A stretch of 64,000 nucleotides of DNA from Bacteroidota bacterium (GCA_016718875.1 JADKBL010000005.1:1-64000), one strand, 5' to 3'; positions 9,757-19,369 are shown, counted from the stretch's first letter. Numbers and translations: made by a program. The notes: generated by a model from the sequence alone, not told the origin.

Positions 9757-10881
9757 ATGCTGTATAAAGCATTCCTTAATCTGTTAATTAATGAAATAGC
9801 ATCATTTGAAAATTATAATTCCAGTATGAAACCTGAATTGGAAAAAGCTGAAAAGCTACAGTCAGTACTTGATAAAAGCATTGATAAAAGCAAAGTATTC
9901 GGTACTTCATTTTGCATAAAGTACAATGAGGAAATATGGCGTGGATCGGCCGGAAATATTCAGAATGAAACACAATATTTTATTGCCAGCACCACAAAGC
10001 TATTTGTCACTGCAGTTATCCTGAAATTAAGATTAAAAGGCATATTGAATCTTGATGATAAAATCAGTAAATACCTTGACGATAATCTGATGAGAGGTCT
10101 GCATGTCCTTAAAAATGTTGAATATTCTGCTGATATAAGAGTTTGCAATCTTCTGGCTCATACTTCGGGGCTGCCTGATTATTTTCAGGATAAGGATTCC
10201 GCCGGAAAAAGTCTGGAGGAAAAGCTGAAATCAGGGGAGGATAAATACTGGACCCCGAAAGAGGCCATTATGCTGAGTAAATCAATGACACCTTTATTCA
10301 AGCCTGATACTAAAGGCAAGGCTCATTATTCAGACACAAATTTTCAGTTGCTTGGATTGATTATCGAAAGAATTACAGGCAGGTCTGTTGAGGAGAACTT
10401 CGATGAAATGATTATCAGACCATTGAAACTGACTAACACCTATTTATATAATCAGATAACTGACAACAGGCCGGTTAATTTCTATTATCAAAAGAGGGAA
10501 CTTAATATCCCAAAGGCAATGACATCATTTAAATCTGATGGGGGAATCGTATCAAATTCATCTGATATGCTGGTATTCATTGAAGCCTTTTTCACCGGAG
10601 CTCTGTTTCCAAAGGAATACATAAAAGAATTGGAAGTCTGGAACAGGATATTCTTCCCGATGCAGTCAGGAACCGGCATTCATCTTTTTAAACTGCCCTG
10701 GGTTTTCAATCCTTTTGGAACAATTCCCGATCTCATTGGCCATTCGGGATTATCAGGTGCTTTGGCATATAGCTGTCCTGAAAAGAATCTATACATTGCA
10801 GGTACTGTAAACCAGGTTGCCTATCCCGATACCTCATTCAAAATAACTATTAAGCTCATTCAGACAATATTGAAAAAATAA
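9757..10881 (+). CDS. Serine hydrolase, class C beta-lactamase / penicillin-binding-protein fold
   Basis: A beta-lactamase-family (PF00144-type) protein with the three active-site motifs in order: STTK (nucleophile Ser in ASTTKLF), Tyr in HYSDTNFQLLG, and HSG in GHSGLSGAL in place of KTG. Such proteins act as D-Ala-D-Ala carboxypeptidases, esterases or peptidases; real beta-lactam hydrolysis is unlikely for this subgroup. No signal peptide is seen from either start, so it may be cytoplasmic. ATGs at 9757 and 9826 (residue 24) are both possible. The longer form is given, but the shorter would leave the conserved domain intact. The methyltransferase gene follows 20 bases downstream, probably in one transcript. 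Confidence 0.9.
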   Translation: MLYKAFLNLLINEIASFENYNSSMKPELEKAEKLQSVLDKSIDKSKVFGTSFCIKYNEEIWRGSAGNIQNETQYFIASTTKLFVTAVILKLRLKGILNLDDKISKYLDDNLMRGLHVLKNVEYSADIRVCNLLAHTSGLPDYFQDKDSAGKSLEEKLKSGEDKYWTPKEAIMLSKSMTPLFKPDTKGKAHYSDTNFQLLGLIIERITGRSVEENFDEMIIRPLKLTNTYLYNQITDNRPVNFYYQKRELNIPKAMTSFKSDGGIVSNSSDMLVFIEAFFTGALFPKEYIKELEVWNRIFFPMQSGTGIHLFKLPWVFNPFGTIPDLIGHSGLSGALAYSCPEKNLYIAGTVNQVAYPDTSFKITIKLIQTILKK

Positions 10882-10901
10882 ATTGATTAATTACTTCAAT
10901 A

Positions 10902-11663
10902 ATGATACACAAATACCCTAATAGTTTTGCCCGTTTTTATGATACCATCTATCACCAGGTAAGAGATTCAACCGATCATGAATTTTTCCTGCAGGAGATA
11001 AGAAATACAAAAGGTAAGATCCTTGAAGTAGGCGTTGGTACCGGCAGAATGTTTTCAGATGCACTGAACCTTGGGGCTGATATTTACGGACTTGACATTA
11101 GTGACTCGATGATTGAAGTCCTGAAAAACAAAATACCTGAAGATCAGCACTACAGGATAAGTCTCCAGAATATTGTAGATTTCAGCTTCGACTTCAAATT
11201 TGATCTCATAATTGCACCCTTCAGAGTTATAATGCATTTACTTGAAAAGGATGAACAAATCAGGGCTTTAAATAATGTATACAATCATCTTAATAAAAAC
11301 GGACAATTTATATTTGATGCCTTTATTCCAGACCTTAACCAGATTATAAATGGTTTAAACAATAAGTTGGATTTTGAAGGAGAATATGAACCAGGAAAAA
11401 TAATCAAAAGGTTCGCCTCTACAACTCCAAGTCTTATTGACCAGACCATTACTGTCAATTTTCACCTGGAATGGCAGGAGGATGATGGACTAAAGCAGGA
11501 TGACTGGGCCTTACCGATGAGATTTTTCTTCAGGTTTGAACTTGAGCATCTGGTAGAAAGATCATCATTTGATAATTATAGGATCATTGGTGATTATAAG
11601 GGGAATGAACTAAATAAAGAGTCGAAAGACTTTATTGTAATCTGCCGGAAAACTACTGAATAA
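10902..11663 (+). CDS. Class I SAM-dependent methyltransferase
   Basis: A 253-residue protein with a Rossmann-type methyltransferase core. Motif I ILEVGVGTGRMF binds the SAM methionine part, an acidic end of strand 2 appears in YGLDISDSMIEVL, and a motif II region is IVDFSFDFKFDLIIAPF. This pattern fits the Methyltransf_11/25 group. The substrate cannot be read from the sequence. It is cytoplasmic and lies 20 bases after the serine hydrolase gene, so the two are likely co-transcribed. The start is an ATG. Confidence 0.88.
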   Translation: MIHKYPNSFARFYDTIYHQVRDSTDHEFFLQEIRNTKGKILEVGVGTGRMFSDALNLGADIYGLDISDSMIEVLKNKIPEDQHYRISLQNIVDFSFDFKFDLIIAPFRVIMHLLEKDEQIRALNNVYNHLNKNGQFIFDAFIPDLNQIINGLNNKLDFEGEYEPGKIIKRFASTTPSLIDQTITVNFHLEWQEDDGLKQDDWALPMRFFFRFELEHLVERSSFDNYRIIGDYKGNELNKESKDFIVICRKTTE

Positions 11664-11677
11664 CATTTCTTTGAAAC

Positions 11678-11760
11678 CACCGAGTTACATGGAGTAGCAT
11701 GGAGTGGACAGGTTAAATAAAAACAGTGAAACTTCGTGAACAACTCCGTGTCACTCGGTG
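11678..11760. repeat. Imperfect inverted repeat (CACCGAGT...ACTCGGTG), REP/MITE-like
   Basis: The 18-base arms at 11678-11695 and 11743-11760 are complementary at 16 positions and enclose a 47-base spacer with a second GGAGT copy. The element fills the gap between two plus-strand genes and has no coding content. Short palindromes of this 'CACCGAGT / ACTCGGTG' flavour are common intergenic repeats in environmental bacterial genomes. Only one copy is in this window. Confidence 0.7.
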
Positions 11761-11801
11761 TTTAAATTCTAACTTTGGCAATTCAATAATTTTAATCCGG
11801 T

Positions 11802-12689
11802 ATGACGAAATCTCTGGTACTATCCTCTTTGACAAGCCGTTTTGCTGAGAATAATTCTCAACTTCAGGAGCTTGCCGGCACCCTGATAATTATAATGATT
11901 TCAGCTGCAATAATTTGTTTTATTGTTAGCGAAATAACACAGAACTACAGCCAGGTTGACAAGCTATGGAGCATAATGCCAATAATATACAGCATAATTA
12001 CACTGTTCCTGTTTCCATCACCAAGGATACTGATAATGAGTATTCTGATAACCGCCTGGGGGCTCAGGCTCAGCTTCAACTTCGGAAGAAAGGGAGGATA
12101 TAACCTAATTCCCTGGAAGGGTGAGGAAGATTACAGATGGAAAATTCTGCGCCAGCATCCTTCTCTCAAAGGGAGGATGAAATTCGGGCTGTTCAATCTT
12201 CTCTTCACCTCATTTTATCAGCAATTTCTCATCCTTCTCTTTTCAACGCCTCTACTGATGGCAGCAAAATACAACACCACGGAACTCAATACTCTTGATA
12301 TTATTTCAGCATTGCTCATCCTGATTTTCCTGTCTATTGAGACTTTAGCAGATAACCAGTTGTTCAGGTTCCATAAATTAAAAAAACAGGGTTCACAAGA
12401 AGGCTTATACAGTGAATCACTGAAAAAAGGATTCATGTCAGAAGGATTCTGGAGCTATTCCCGACATCCTAATTTTGCTTCTGAGCAGGCTATCTGGATC
12501 AGTTTTTATCTGTTTAGTGTATCTGCTTCCGGTCAATGGCTTAACTGGACTCTCTCCGGATCGGTCCTTCTTGTACTTCTTTTTGCAGGAAGTACAATAA
12601 TGACAGAAAACATCAGTCGCAGCAAATACCCTGAATACGATAATTACCGTAAAAAAGTTCCCAGGTATATACCACGTATTTTAAAGTAA
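11802..12689 (+). CDS. DUF1295 / steroid 5-alpha-reductase-like integral membrane protein
   Basis: A 295-residue polytopic membrane protein with about six or seven hydrophobic helices. The C-terminal half has the DUF1295 signature: GFWSYSRHPNFASEQ, then EYDNYRKKVPRYIP at the end. The family belongs to the isoprenylcysteine methyltransferase / steroid 5-alpha-reductase superfamily, but its substrates are unknown. It is a single gene, convergent with the oligogalacturonate lyase-like gene with 16 bases between them. The start is an ATG. Confidence 0.88.
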   Translation: MTKSLVLSSLTSRFAENNSQLQELAGTLIIIMISAAIICFIVSEITQNYSQVDKLWSIMPIIYSIITLFLFPSPRILIMSILITAWGLRLSFNFGRKGGYNLIPWKGEEDYRWKILRQHPSLKGRMKFGLFNLLFTSFYQQFLILLFSTPLLMAAKYNTTELNTLDIISALLILIFLSIETLADNQLFRFHKLKKQGSQEGLYSESLKKGFMSEGFWSYSRHPNFASEQAIWISFYLFSVSASGQWLNWTLSGSVLLVLLFAGSTIMTENISRSKYPEYDNYRKKVPRYIPRILK

Positions 12690-12705
12690 CTTTTACTTTT
12701 TCAGG

Positions 12706-13923
12706 TTACTCCTTAATCTGCGGAAGTGTTTCAAAATCGGGAACATCTACCATGCAAACATTGCAATACCCTGATACATCTGTTGTATATATTACCCTGG
12801 TTCCGTCTTCTGTAAAACGTGGATGTGGATGCGACTGCTGAATATGCATTGTTGAATTATGCCTGCAAAGCAACCGGGGTCCGTCGTATGAAGTACCATT
12901 CCATTTCCATAGCCTTATATCACCACCTCCATCACCAACAATAAGGTTTCTGTCATTGGAGTGAATATGTCCTGTAAATTTTGAAAACTTAACTTCTGTC
13001 TGCTCTGTGTTATCAAATTTCACATGGCCTAAAAAAGAGCTTCCATCCAATCTTGTACCGTGATAACCAATAGTTACTCCATCAGCGAACCAGTATTCAT
13101 GTCCCACTCTTTCACCCTCGTCTGTCCGTGGCCTTACTTTCCAAATCTCTTTGGTTTCTACATTCATGCACCAGATACGGTTATCAACCTTCTCCCATGG
13201 CCCTTCGTGACAGAATGTTATAAGATCGCTGCGCGTTGGTGATGTATTTATATGCCCTATCCAGTAATCTTCTTCAAAAATGACTTCACTCCCTGAACCA
13301 TCAGTGGCAACTCTGATAATCCTGCTTTTTGGTTTTGCAGCCCATGTCTCTTCAAATCCTATATAATTTCTCATCAGGTCAACTTCAAATCGGTCAGACA
13401 TATCCTCCCAAACGCCAAAATACAGGTACCTGCCATCAGCTGAACAGTTTGTCATTGAGATGTTCCAGATTGAATCAAGAACCAGTAGTGTTTTTTGTTT
13501 CAGTGTTTTCAGATCAATTGAAATAATGCTTAGATCATGGAAAAAATATGCTTCATCTTTAACAGGATTCAGGGATGCTCTCTGGAATTCAATTTCCCGT
13601 GGAAGCGGAACAGGTGTAAGGTCCGTAAGCTGCTGTATTTCATAGCTTGAAAGATCAATACCAAAAAGGTTGGTCCGGTTGTTTCTGGCTGAAGAAAGGA
13701 GCAGTTTCTTCCCTCCGGCATACCATCCCGGATTAGTAAAGTAAAAATGATGACTATGCCCCTTATAATCTGTAAGTTGCCTGATTAAAACACCTGTATT
13801 CCTGTCTTTGATCACTTTCATTTCGGAAGCCCATATATCTCCGGCTCTGGGGTCACATTTTTCAGATGAGGAATTGCAACTGATAATTATTACAGAAAGC
13901 AATATGGTACAGAAGATCTTCAT
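12706..13923 (-). CDS. Oligogalacturonate lyase-like lipoprotein (PL22 beta-propeller)
   Basis: A 405-residue protein with a lipoprotein signal peptide (lipobox IISC, Cys16) and a beta-propeller body. It resembles oligogalacturonide lyase (PL22): YKGHSHHFYFTNPGWY near residue 55, FCHEGPWEKVDNRIWCM around 245, and QQSHPHPRFTEDG near 375. In characterised PL22 enzymes the last segment carries the Gln/His ligands of the catalytic Mn2+, and all of those residue types are kept here. The usual role is beta-elimination of short pectin fragments to unsaturated galacturonate. A lipid-anchored form would act at the outer or inner membrane surface. No other pectin gene is nearby. Relatives also include TolB-like propellers of unknown role, so the substrate is inferred. 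Confidence 0.8.
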   Translation of the reverse strand: MKIFCTILLSVIIISCNSSSEKCDPRAGDIWASEMKVIKDRNTGVLIRQLTDYKGHSHHFYFTNPGWYAGGKKLLLSSARNNRTNLFGIDLSSYEIQQLTDLTPVPLPREIEFQRASLNPVKDEAYFFHDLSIISIDLKTLKQKTLLVLDSIWNISMTNCSADGRYLYFGVWEDMSDRFEVDLMRNYIGFEETWAAKPKSRIIRVATDGSGSEVIFEEDYWIGHINTSPTRSDLITFCHEGPWEKVDNRIWCMNVETKEIWKVRPRTDEGERVGHEYWFADGVTIGYHGTRLDGSSFLGHVKFDNTEQTEVKFSKFTGHIHSNDRNLIVGDGGGDIRLWKWNGTSYDGPRLLCRHNSTMHIQQSHPHPRFTEDGTRVIYTTDVSGYCNVCMVDVPDFETLPQIKE

Positions 13924-13954
13924 TAATAAGAATTTTAAACGATATTAAATACCT

Positions 13955-14665
13955 CTAATGTCCAAAAAGGATATACATTCCTGCAGCAATTGAAGCTCCT
14001 GCCAAAGGCCCCACTACCGGCACCCATGAATATCTCCAGTCACAATCCCGCTTTCCGGGTATCGGCAGTAAGAAATGCATGATTCTGGGACCAAGATCAC
14101 GGGCCGGATTGATGGCATATCCTGTTGGACCTCCAAGAGATAATCCCAGCCCAAGCACTACAATTGCAACCGGAAGTGCATTAAGCGATCCAAGACCAAC
14201 CTCAGGTGCAGCCATGTATAAAACTGCCAGTGCAAGTACATAGGTTCCGATCACTTCTGTTAGGATATTGAACCAGTAACTCCGGATATTGGGGGATGTG
14301 CAGAAAACTGCAAGCTTAATGTCTGCATCCTGTGTGGCATCAAAATGCTTTTTATAGGCAACCCAGACAAGAAATGCCCCGAACATTGCTCCCAGCATCT
14401 GGGCACTAACATAAAGTGGTAAAAGGGAAAATGAGAACTTGCCTGCAAGAACAAGAGCAAGAGTAACTGCAGGATTAAGATGCGCCCCGCTGACTGGAGC
14501 AGCTATAAGAACTCCTGTAAAAACCCCGACTGCCCAGCCGAAGGTTATAACGATCCATCCGCTATTGTTTCCCTTTGTCCCGGTAAGAAGAACATTTGAT
14601 ACAACTCCACCCCCGAATACAATGATCATTGCGGTTCCGAAAAATTCTGCAAAAAATGCGTTCAT
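13955..14665 (-). CDS. glpF: Glycerol uptake facilitator (MIP/aquaglyceroporin)
   Basis: A 236-residue major intrinsic protein with six membrane helices and both NPA half-helices: N64-P65-A66 in AHLNPAVTLAL and N186-P187-A188 in GYAINPARDLGPR. The Asp following the second NPA (NPARD) is typical of glycerol facilitators rather than water-only aquaporins. It allows passive glycerol entry across the inner membrane. It is the last gene of a glpD-glpK-glpF operon, 26 bases after glpK, so glycerol is trapped by GlpK and oxidised by GlpD. The start is an ATG. Confidence 0.95.
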   Translation of the reverse strand: MNAFFAEFFGTAMIIVFGGGVVSNVLLTGTKGNNSGWIVITFGWAVGVFTGVLIAAPVSGAHLNPAVTLALVLAGKFSFSLLPLYVSAQMLGAMFGAFLVWVAYKKHFDATQDADIKLAVFCTSPNIRSYWFNILTEVIGTYVLALAVLYMAAPEVGLGSLNALPVAIVVLGLGLSLGGPTGYAINPARDLGPRIMHFLLPIPGKRDCDWRYSWVPVVGPLAGASIAAGMYILFGH

Positions 14666-14691
14666 AGATTATAAATGGTTTTAATTATTTG

Positions 14692-16179
14692 TTATTCAGT
14701 CCATGCTTTTGCTGCCTTAACTGCACGGTGCCATTTTTCGATCATTGCACTTGTTTCCTTTTCCCTGGCTTTTGGTACAAATGCCCTGTCGACCTGCCAT
14801 TGCTTCCTGATTTCGCTGACACTTCCCCAGTATTTAACTGCCAGTCCGGCAAGATAGGCAGCACCCAGAGCCGTTGTCTCAGTTATCTTCGGTCTCACTA
14901 CTTTCGAATGAAGAATATCTGACTGGAATTGCATAAGGCTGTCATTTACGGTTGCACCTCCGTCAACACGAAGCTCCCTTATCTTTATCTTCGAGTCTTT
15001 CTGCATTGCAAGCAGAACTTCAAGTGTCTGGTAGGCTATGCTGTCGAGTGCAGCCCTGGCTATATGGGCAGAGGTCGTACCTCTTGTAATACCTACAAGA
15101 GTCCCCCGTGCATGCTGGTTCCAGTGAGGGGCACCAAGTCCTGCAAATGCAGGTACAAAATATACTCCGTCACTGTCATTCACCTTAGCAGCAAGTTTCT
15201 CAACCTCAGATGATTTCTTAATTATACCAAGACCATCCCGCAGCCACTGCACCACAGCACCTCCGATGAAAATGCTCCCTTCAAGTGCATAGGATGTTTC
15301 GTTTCCTATCTTCCATGCAATTGTTGTAAGAAGTCTGTTTTTCGATTCGATGGGTTTGGTCCCGATATTCATCATCATAAAGCAACCTGTACCATATGTA
15401 TTCTTGACCATACCCGGTTCTATACACATCTGTCCGAAGAGTGCTGCCTGCTGATCACCTGCTATTCCTGCTATTGGGATCTCAGTATCAAACAACCCGG
15501 ATGTCGTGCCATATACCTCACTGGATGACCTTACCTCAGGAAGCATTGATGCAGGAATATTGAAGATCTTCAAAAGCTCATTATCCCACTTCAGGGTATG
15601 TATATTGAAGAGCATTGTCCTTGAAGCATTTGAGACATCAGTAACATGCAGTCTCCCGCCTGTCAGGTTCCAGACCAGCCATGAATCAATAGTCCCGAAT
15701 GCAAGCTTGCCTTCCTCAGCTAGTTTTCTGGCACCTTTCACATTATCGAGTATCCATTTCACCTTTGTTGCTGAAAAATATGCATCGACTATCAGACCGG
15801 TTTTCTTAAGTATTTTCCTGTCCTCTCCTTCTTTTCTGAGCTTGTCACAGAAATCAGAAGTCCGTCTGTCCTGCCATACAATTGCTTTATGGACCGGCTT
15901 TCCTGTTTTCCTGTTCCACACAACAGTTGTCTCACGCTGATTTGTAATGCCTATTGCTTTGATATTTTTGCTCCTGAGTTTTGCCTTTTTAATCGCCTCA
16001 AGCGCCACACCTGATTGTGAAGCCCAGATCTCATCAGCATCATGTTCCACCCATCCGGATTTAGGGAAATACTGCCGGAATTCCTTCTGGGCAGTAGCAA
16101 CGGGATGGCCATTATTATCAAAGATAATAGCCCTTGAGCTTGTTGTTCCCTGATCCAGTGCAAGTATATACTCTTTCAT
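14692..16179 (-). CDS. glpK: Glycerol kinase
   Basis: A full-length 495-residue FGGY-family kinase, the usual length for GlpK. The N-terminal phosphate-binding loop LALDQGTTSSRAIIFD, the substrate segment NQRETTVVW, and the adenosine-site AGLGAPHW and DGGATVN segments are all present. It phosphorylates glycerol to sn-glycerol 3-phosphate with ATP in the cytoplasm. It is the middle gene of the glp operon, 29 bases after glpD and 26 before glpF. The start is an ATG. Confidence 0.97.
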   Translation of the reverse strand: MKEYILALDQGTTSSRAIIFDNNGHPVATAQKEFRQYFPKSGWVEHDADEIWASQSGVALEAIKKAKLRSKNIKAIGITNQRETTVVWNRKTGKPVHKAIVWQDRRTSDFCDKLRKEGEDRKILKKTGLIVDAYFSATKVKWILDNVKGARKLAEEGKLAFGTIDSWLVWNLTGGRLHVTDVSNASRTMLFNIHTLKWDNELLKIFNIPASMLPEVRSSSEVYGTTSGLFDTEIPIAGIAGDQQAALFGQMCIEPGMVKNTYGTGCFMMMNIGTKPIESKNRLLTTIAWKIGNETSYALEGSIFIGGAVVQWLRDGLGIIKKSSEVEKLAAKVNDSDGVYFVPAFAGLGAPHWNQHARGTLVGITRGTTSAHIARAALDSIAYQTLEVLLAMQKDSKIKIRELRVDGGATVNDSLMQFQSDILHSKVVRPKITETTALGAAYLAGLAVKYWGSVSEIRKQWQVDRAFVPKAREKETSAMIEKWHRAVKAAKAWTE

Positions 16180-16208
16180 AATGAGTTATTTAATTGATTA
16201 TCTGATTA

Positions 16209-17768
16209 TTATATATATTTGACTATCAATTCATTATAGGACCTGATCTGATCCCTCTGCCAGTTCTTATCAAAACCCATTATATCAGCCATTATACCGG
16301 CAACTTCAGGTGCCATTTCTGCACTTGCCCGGGCATTAAGCAATAATGCCCGTGTTCGCCGTGAAAGCACATCATCAAGATTAACCGGCATTTCATTCCG
16401 GCATATCCATGATATCTCCGCCCTGGTATATGGCAGATCTTTGTGAACTGGCAAACCTGAAGATGGATCTTTCTTTATATCCTGCTCAATTGCAGTATAA
16501 CCTGAGCCATAGATTTTAAATCGTCCTCCAATTTTTGAAATAGTATTGTCAGAAAGCGGAAGACGATGAGTCTGACATTTTCTCTTCTCAAGGAAACCGG
16601 CTTTAATAGCCCTGTCAATAGTCTCTTCGGCCATCCGGCGGTAGGTGGTCCATTTGCCTCCTATTACAGAAAGAAGACCCGATCCTGAAAGAGTGATTTT
16701 ATGTCTTCTTGAGACCTCTTTGGTAGCTCCCGGATTTGAATGGTTTGCAGCAAGCGGACGAAGGCCTGCATAAATACTTAACACATCTTCCCGCTTTGGA
16801 GATCGTTTAAGGTATGCATCAGCTGTACGAAGAACAAAATCAATTTCCTGATCAAGGGCTTTTGGCTCCATCGATATCTCATCAAGAGGGGTGTCAGTAG
16901 TGCCCACAACTACCTCATCATACCATGGAATAGCAAACAGCACGCGCCCGTCTTCAGTCTTTGGGATCATTATTGCTGAATTGCTCATAAGAAAAGATTT
17001 GTCAAGAACAAGGTGGATCCCCTGGCTTGGTCTTATCGATGCAGGCGCTGAAGGTTCATCCATCTTTGATACCGAATCGGCAAACACACCTGTGGCATTA
17101 ATAACAACCTTTGCCGTGAAAGAAAATTCCTCACCGGAAATTATCTCCTTTGCTTTTACTCCTGAAATCTTACCACCCTCATTTTTAAGAAGCGAGGTCA
17201 CTCTGAAATAATTCAGAACTGTTGCTCCTCTTTTTACACACTCCTCAGCGAGAGAGACTGCCATTCTTGAATCATCAAACTGTCCGTCGTGGTATACAAT
17301 ACCTCCTTTAAGTCCTTCACCTTTAAGGTTTGGGAGTCGCTCAAGGGTTTTCTTCCTGCTGATATAATAGGATTTCCCCAGGCTTAAACGCCCTGAGAGA
17401 ATGTCATAAAACTTAAGTCCGGCATAGTACATCAGAACATCGAAAATGGAATAGAGAGGAATTACAAATTCCTGGTCTGATGTCAGATGCGGGGCATTTT
17501 TAAGCATCAGCCCTCTTTCGTGCAGCGCTTCCATCACCAGCCACAAGTCACCTTTGGCCAGATATCTTACACCTCCGTGTACAAGTTTGGTGCTTCTTGA
17601 TGAGGTGCCGGATGCAAAATCTGCCTGCTCAAGAAGCAGAGTTTTATACCCTCGTGTTACGCCATCAAGGGCTATCCCTAAACCGGTAGCACCTCCGCCT
17701 ATTACTATTAAATCCCAGATTTTACTTTGATCTTTTTTCAGGTTGCTGATTAATTCAGGACGATTCAT
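16209..17768 (-). CDS. glpD: Aerobic-type glycerol-3-phosphate dehydrogenase (FAD)
   Basis: A 519-residue flavoprotein. The FAD-binding Rossmann motif IVIGGGATGLGIALD lies near the N-terminus and is followed by the FAD-dependent GPDH signature SGTSSRSTKLVHGGVRYL. SVIGGKWTTYRRMAEE is in the later half, and a C-terminal DAO_C-like helical domain follows. It oxidises glycerol 3-phosphate to dihydroxyacetone phosphate and passes electrons to quinone at the inner membrane. It is the first gene of the glpDKF operon. A large inverted repeat lies upstream. The start is an ATG. Confidence 0.96.
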   Translation of the reverse strand: MNRPELISNLKKDQSKIWDLIVIGGGATGLGIALDGVTRGYKTLLLEQADFASGTSSRSTKLVHGGVRYLAKGDLWLVMEALHERGLMLKNAPHLTSDQEFVIPLYSIFDVLMYYAGLKFYDILSGRLSLGKSYYISRKKTLERLPNLKGEGLKGGIVYHDGQFDDSRMAVSLAEECVKRGATVLNYFRVTSLLKNEGGKISGVKAKEIISGEEFSFTAKVVINATGVFADSVSKMDEPSAPASIRPSQGIHLVLDKSFLMSNSAIMIPKTEDGRVLFAIPWYDEVVVGTTDTPLDEISMEPKALDQEIDFVLRTADAYLKRSPKREDVLSIYAGLRPLAANHSNPGATKEVSRRHKITLSGSGLLSVIGGKWTTYRRMAEETIDRAIKAGFLEKRKCQTHRLPLSDNTISKIGGRFKIYGSGYTAIEQDIKKDPSSGLPVHKDLPYTRAEISWICRNEMPVNLDDVLSRRTRALLLNARASAEMAPEVAGIMADIMGFDKNWQRDQIRSYNELIVKYI

Positions 17769-17902
17769 TACTGAGGCATAAATGATTTGGAGTAATAATA
17801 TTACAAAGAAAAAATGAGAGAATTCTGGAATAGTAGAAATTAGTTAATTTCTGAGATAAAATCTTCCAGCTTAAGTTTAGGTTTGCAGAAAGTAAAAATC
17901 CG

Positions 17903-18006
17903 TTAACCGCAAAGATCGCAAAGAAAATACGCAAAGATCGCAAAGAACTGTATCTGAATGACTTGACTTTGCGGCCTTTGCATCAACTCTGCGTACTTTG
18001 CGGTAA
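17903..18006. repeat. Large palindromic intergenic repeat (ACCGCAAAG...CTTTGCGGT)
   Basis: The left arm (17903-17945) contains repeated GCAAAG words, and the right arm (17967-18006) is its imperfect reverse complement, ending CTTTGCGGTAAA. The two arms can fold into a long hairpin with a short AT-rich loop. It fills the gap between glpD and the phosphodiesterase gene. Palindromes built from CGCAAAG/CTTTGCG words are familiar as dispersed intergenic repeats in Bacteroidota, which I state from general knowledge. Only one copy is in the window. It could act as a terminator or an mRNA stabiliser for the upstream minus-strand operon. Confidence 0.75.
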
Positions 18007-18036
18007 AAAAAGAATTTTGATACAAAACAAGGAGCA

Positions 18037-19293
18037 TTATTTCAGAATTTTTCTGACAATTTTGGAATTGCCGTCATTTGGGGAGGGTTTAATATCAATA
18101 ATCCGGCAGACAAGATTGTAAACATCTACATTTTTCAGCTCTCTGAAAGTGTAATTCTTCTTAAAGGCAGGACCTGCAGCAAAAAATATTGAAAAGAGAT
18201 CAGGATTATAATTATCGTAACCATGTGCCCCTTTGTTGGCTGATGCAGTAGTCCTGGTTCCGATGCTCCAGGAACTGTCAGCCACAACCACTATCTCAGG
18301 TATTCTGGAATGTGTTCCGTAATTCCATTTTTGTGGCAGCTGAGATTTTCTCCAGGCTCTCACTCCGGTTGAGTTGTTGATAAGCAGAAGGAGACTGTCG
18401 GCTTTTCCTTCAGCAGGATTAATAAGGTAAACAGGGTTTCCTCCAGATATGGATGCTATCATCCTGTCCGGTACCAGCGACTTAAGATTGACATACTTGT
18501 CAGGAGATACTGAAGCCATTCCATGATCAGAAAGTACAATGAGGTTTATACGGTCACCATAAGGAAGGGCTTTAAGCTTATTCCTCAATACTCCTATCAG
18601 ACTGTCGAGGTTTTCCACTACTGCTTTTGTTTCTTCGGATACAGGTCCAAAATCGTGACTGGTTGCATCCGGTTCATCGAAATAGAGAGTTACAAGCTCA
18701 GGTCTTTTCTCCTCAGGATAACCAAGCCATTTCACAACAGTATCAATCCTTTCTCCATACCCTGTAGAATTGTCATATCTTTTCCAGTAAGAAGGATGCA
18801 TTCCGCCGACCGGGGCTTCTGATCCGACCCAGAAAAATGAAGCAGCCTTTACTCCCTGTTTCTCTGCTGTCACCCACATTGGCTCACCTCCGTAGAAATC
18901 GGGATTCTCCACTGCATTCCTGTCACCCATCCTGTAAAACATCCCAAGATCAGGTGCAGGAAAACTGTTATTTATAAGTCCGTGATGATCTGGATATAAA
19001 CCCGTGGCTATAGAATAATGGTTAGGAAAAGTATTTGTAGGAAATGAGGAAAACATACGGTCGGCTTTAACTCCGTCCTTTGCCAGCTTATCCAGATTCG
19101 GAGTGTTGTATATATCAGGGTAATCCCATCTGAAGGCATCGAGCGAAACCAGAAGGACATAATTTTTATGCGGTTTCCGTGATCCGCTACCGAAGCCTGA
19201 AACTATTACTATGACAGCAGATAAGATGAAACAGATAATAGTATTTCGTTTCAGGATAAACCCTGGAATTGATAATTTAAATTTTACTTGCAT
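18037..19293 (-). CDS. Type I nucleotide pyrophosphatase/phosphodiesterase (NPP/alkaline phosphatase superfamily)
   Basis: A 418-residue exported or membrane-anchored protein (hydrophobic helix at about 18-34). It has the metal-binding SLDAFRWDY (Asp52) and the nucleophile segment FPTNTFPNHYS, where Thr88 aligns with the catalytic Thr of NPP enzymes. Further metal ligands appear in DEPDATSHDFGP and LSDHGMAS. The family hydrolyses nucleotide or phosphodiester bonds using two zinc ions. It is the last gene of the five-gene operon that starts at 25320, 76 bases after the glycosidase, and may recover sugars or phosphate from nucleotide-sugar-like substrates. That link is inference from gene order. 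Confidence 0.9.
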   Translation of the reverse strand: MQVKFKLSIPGFILKRNTIICFILSAVIVIVSGFGSGSRKPHKNYVLLVSLDAFRWDYPDIYNTPNLDKLAKDGVKADRMFSSFPTNTFPNHYSIATGLYPDHHGLINNSFPAPDLGMFYRMGDRNAVENPDFYGGEPMWVTAEKQGVKAASFFWVGSEAPVGGMHPSYWKRYDNSTGYGERIDTVVKWLGYPEEKRPELVTLYFDEPDATSHDFGPVSEETKAVVENLDSLIGVLRNKLKALPYGDRINLIVLSDHGMASVSPDKYVNLKSLVPDRMIASISGGNPVYLINPAEGKADSLLLLINNSTGVRAWRKSQLPQKWNYGTHSRIPEIVVVADSSWSIGTRTTASANKGAHGYDNYNPDLFSIFFAAGPAFKKNYTFRELKNVDVYNLVCRIIDIKPSPNDGNSKIVRKILK

Positions 19294-19369
19294 AAATCAG
19301 ATTGAAAATGAAGAACAAATATAGCTTAACAAACTAATGATGGTAATATATGAACAGATAAATTCAGTG

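Noticed and set aside
15506..15940. 144-codon frame antisense to glpK
   Set aside because: Shadow of a conserved gene, with low-complexity Ser-rich translation.
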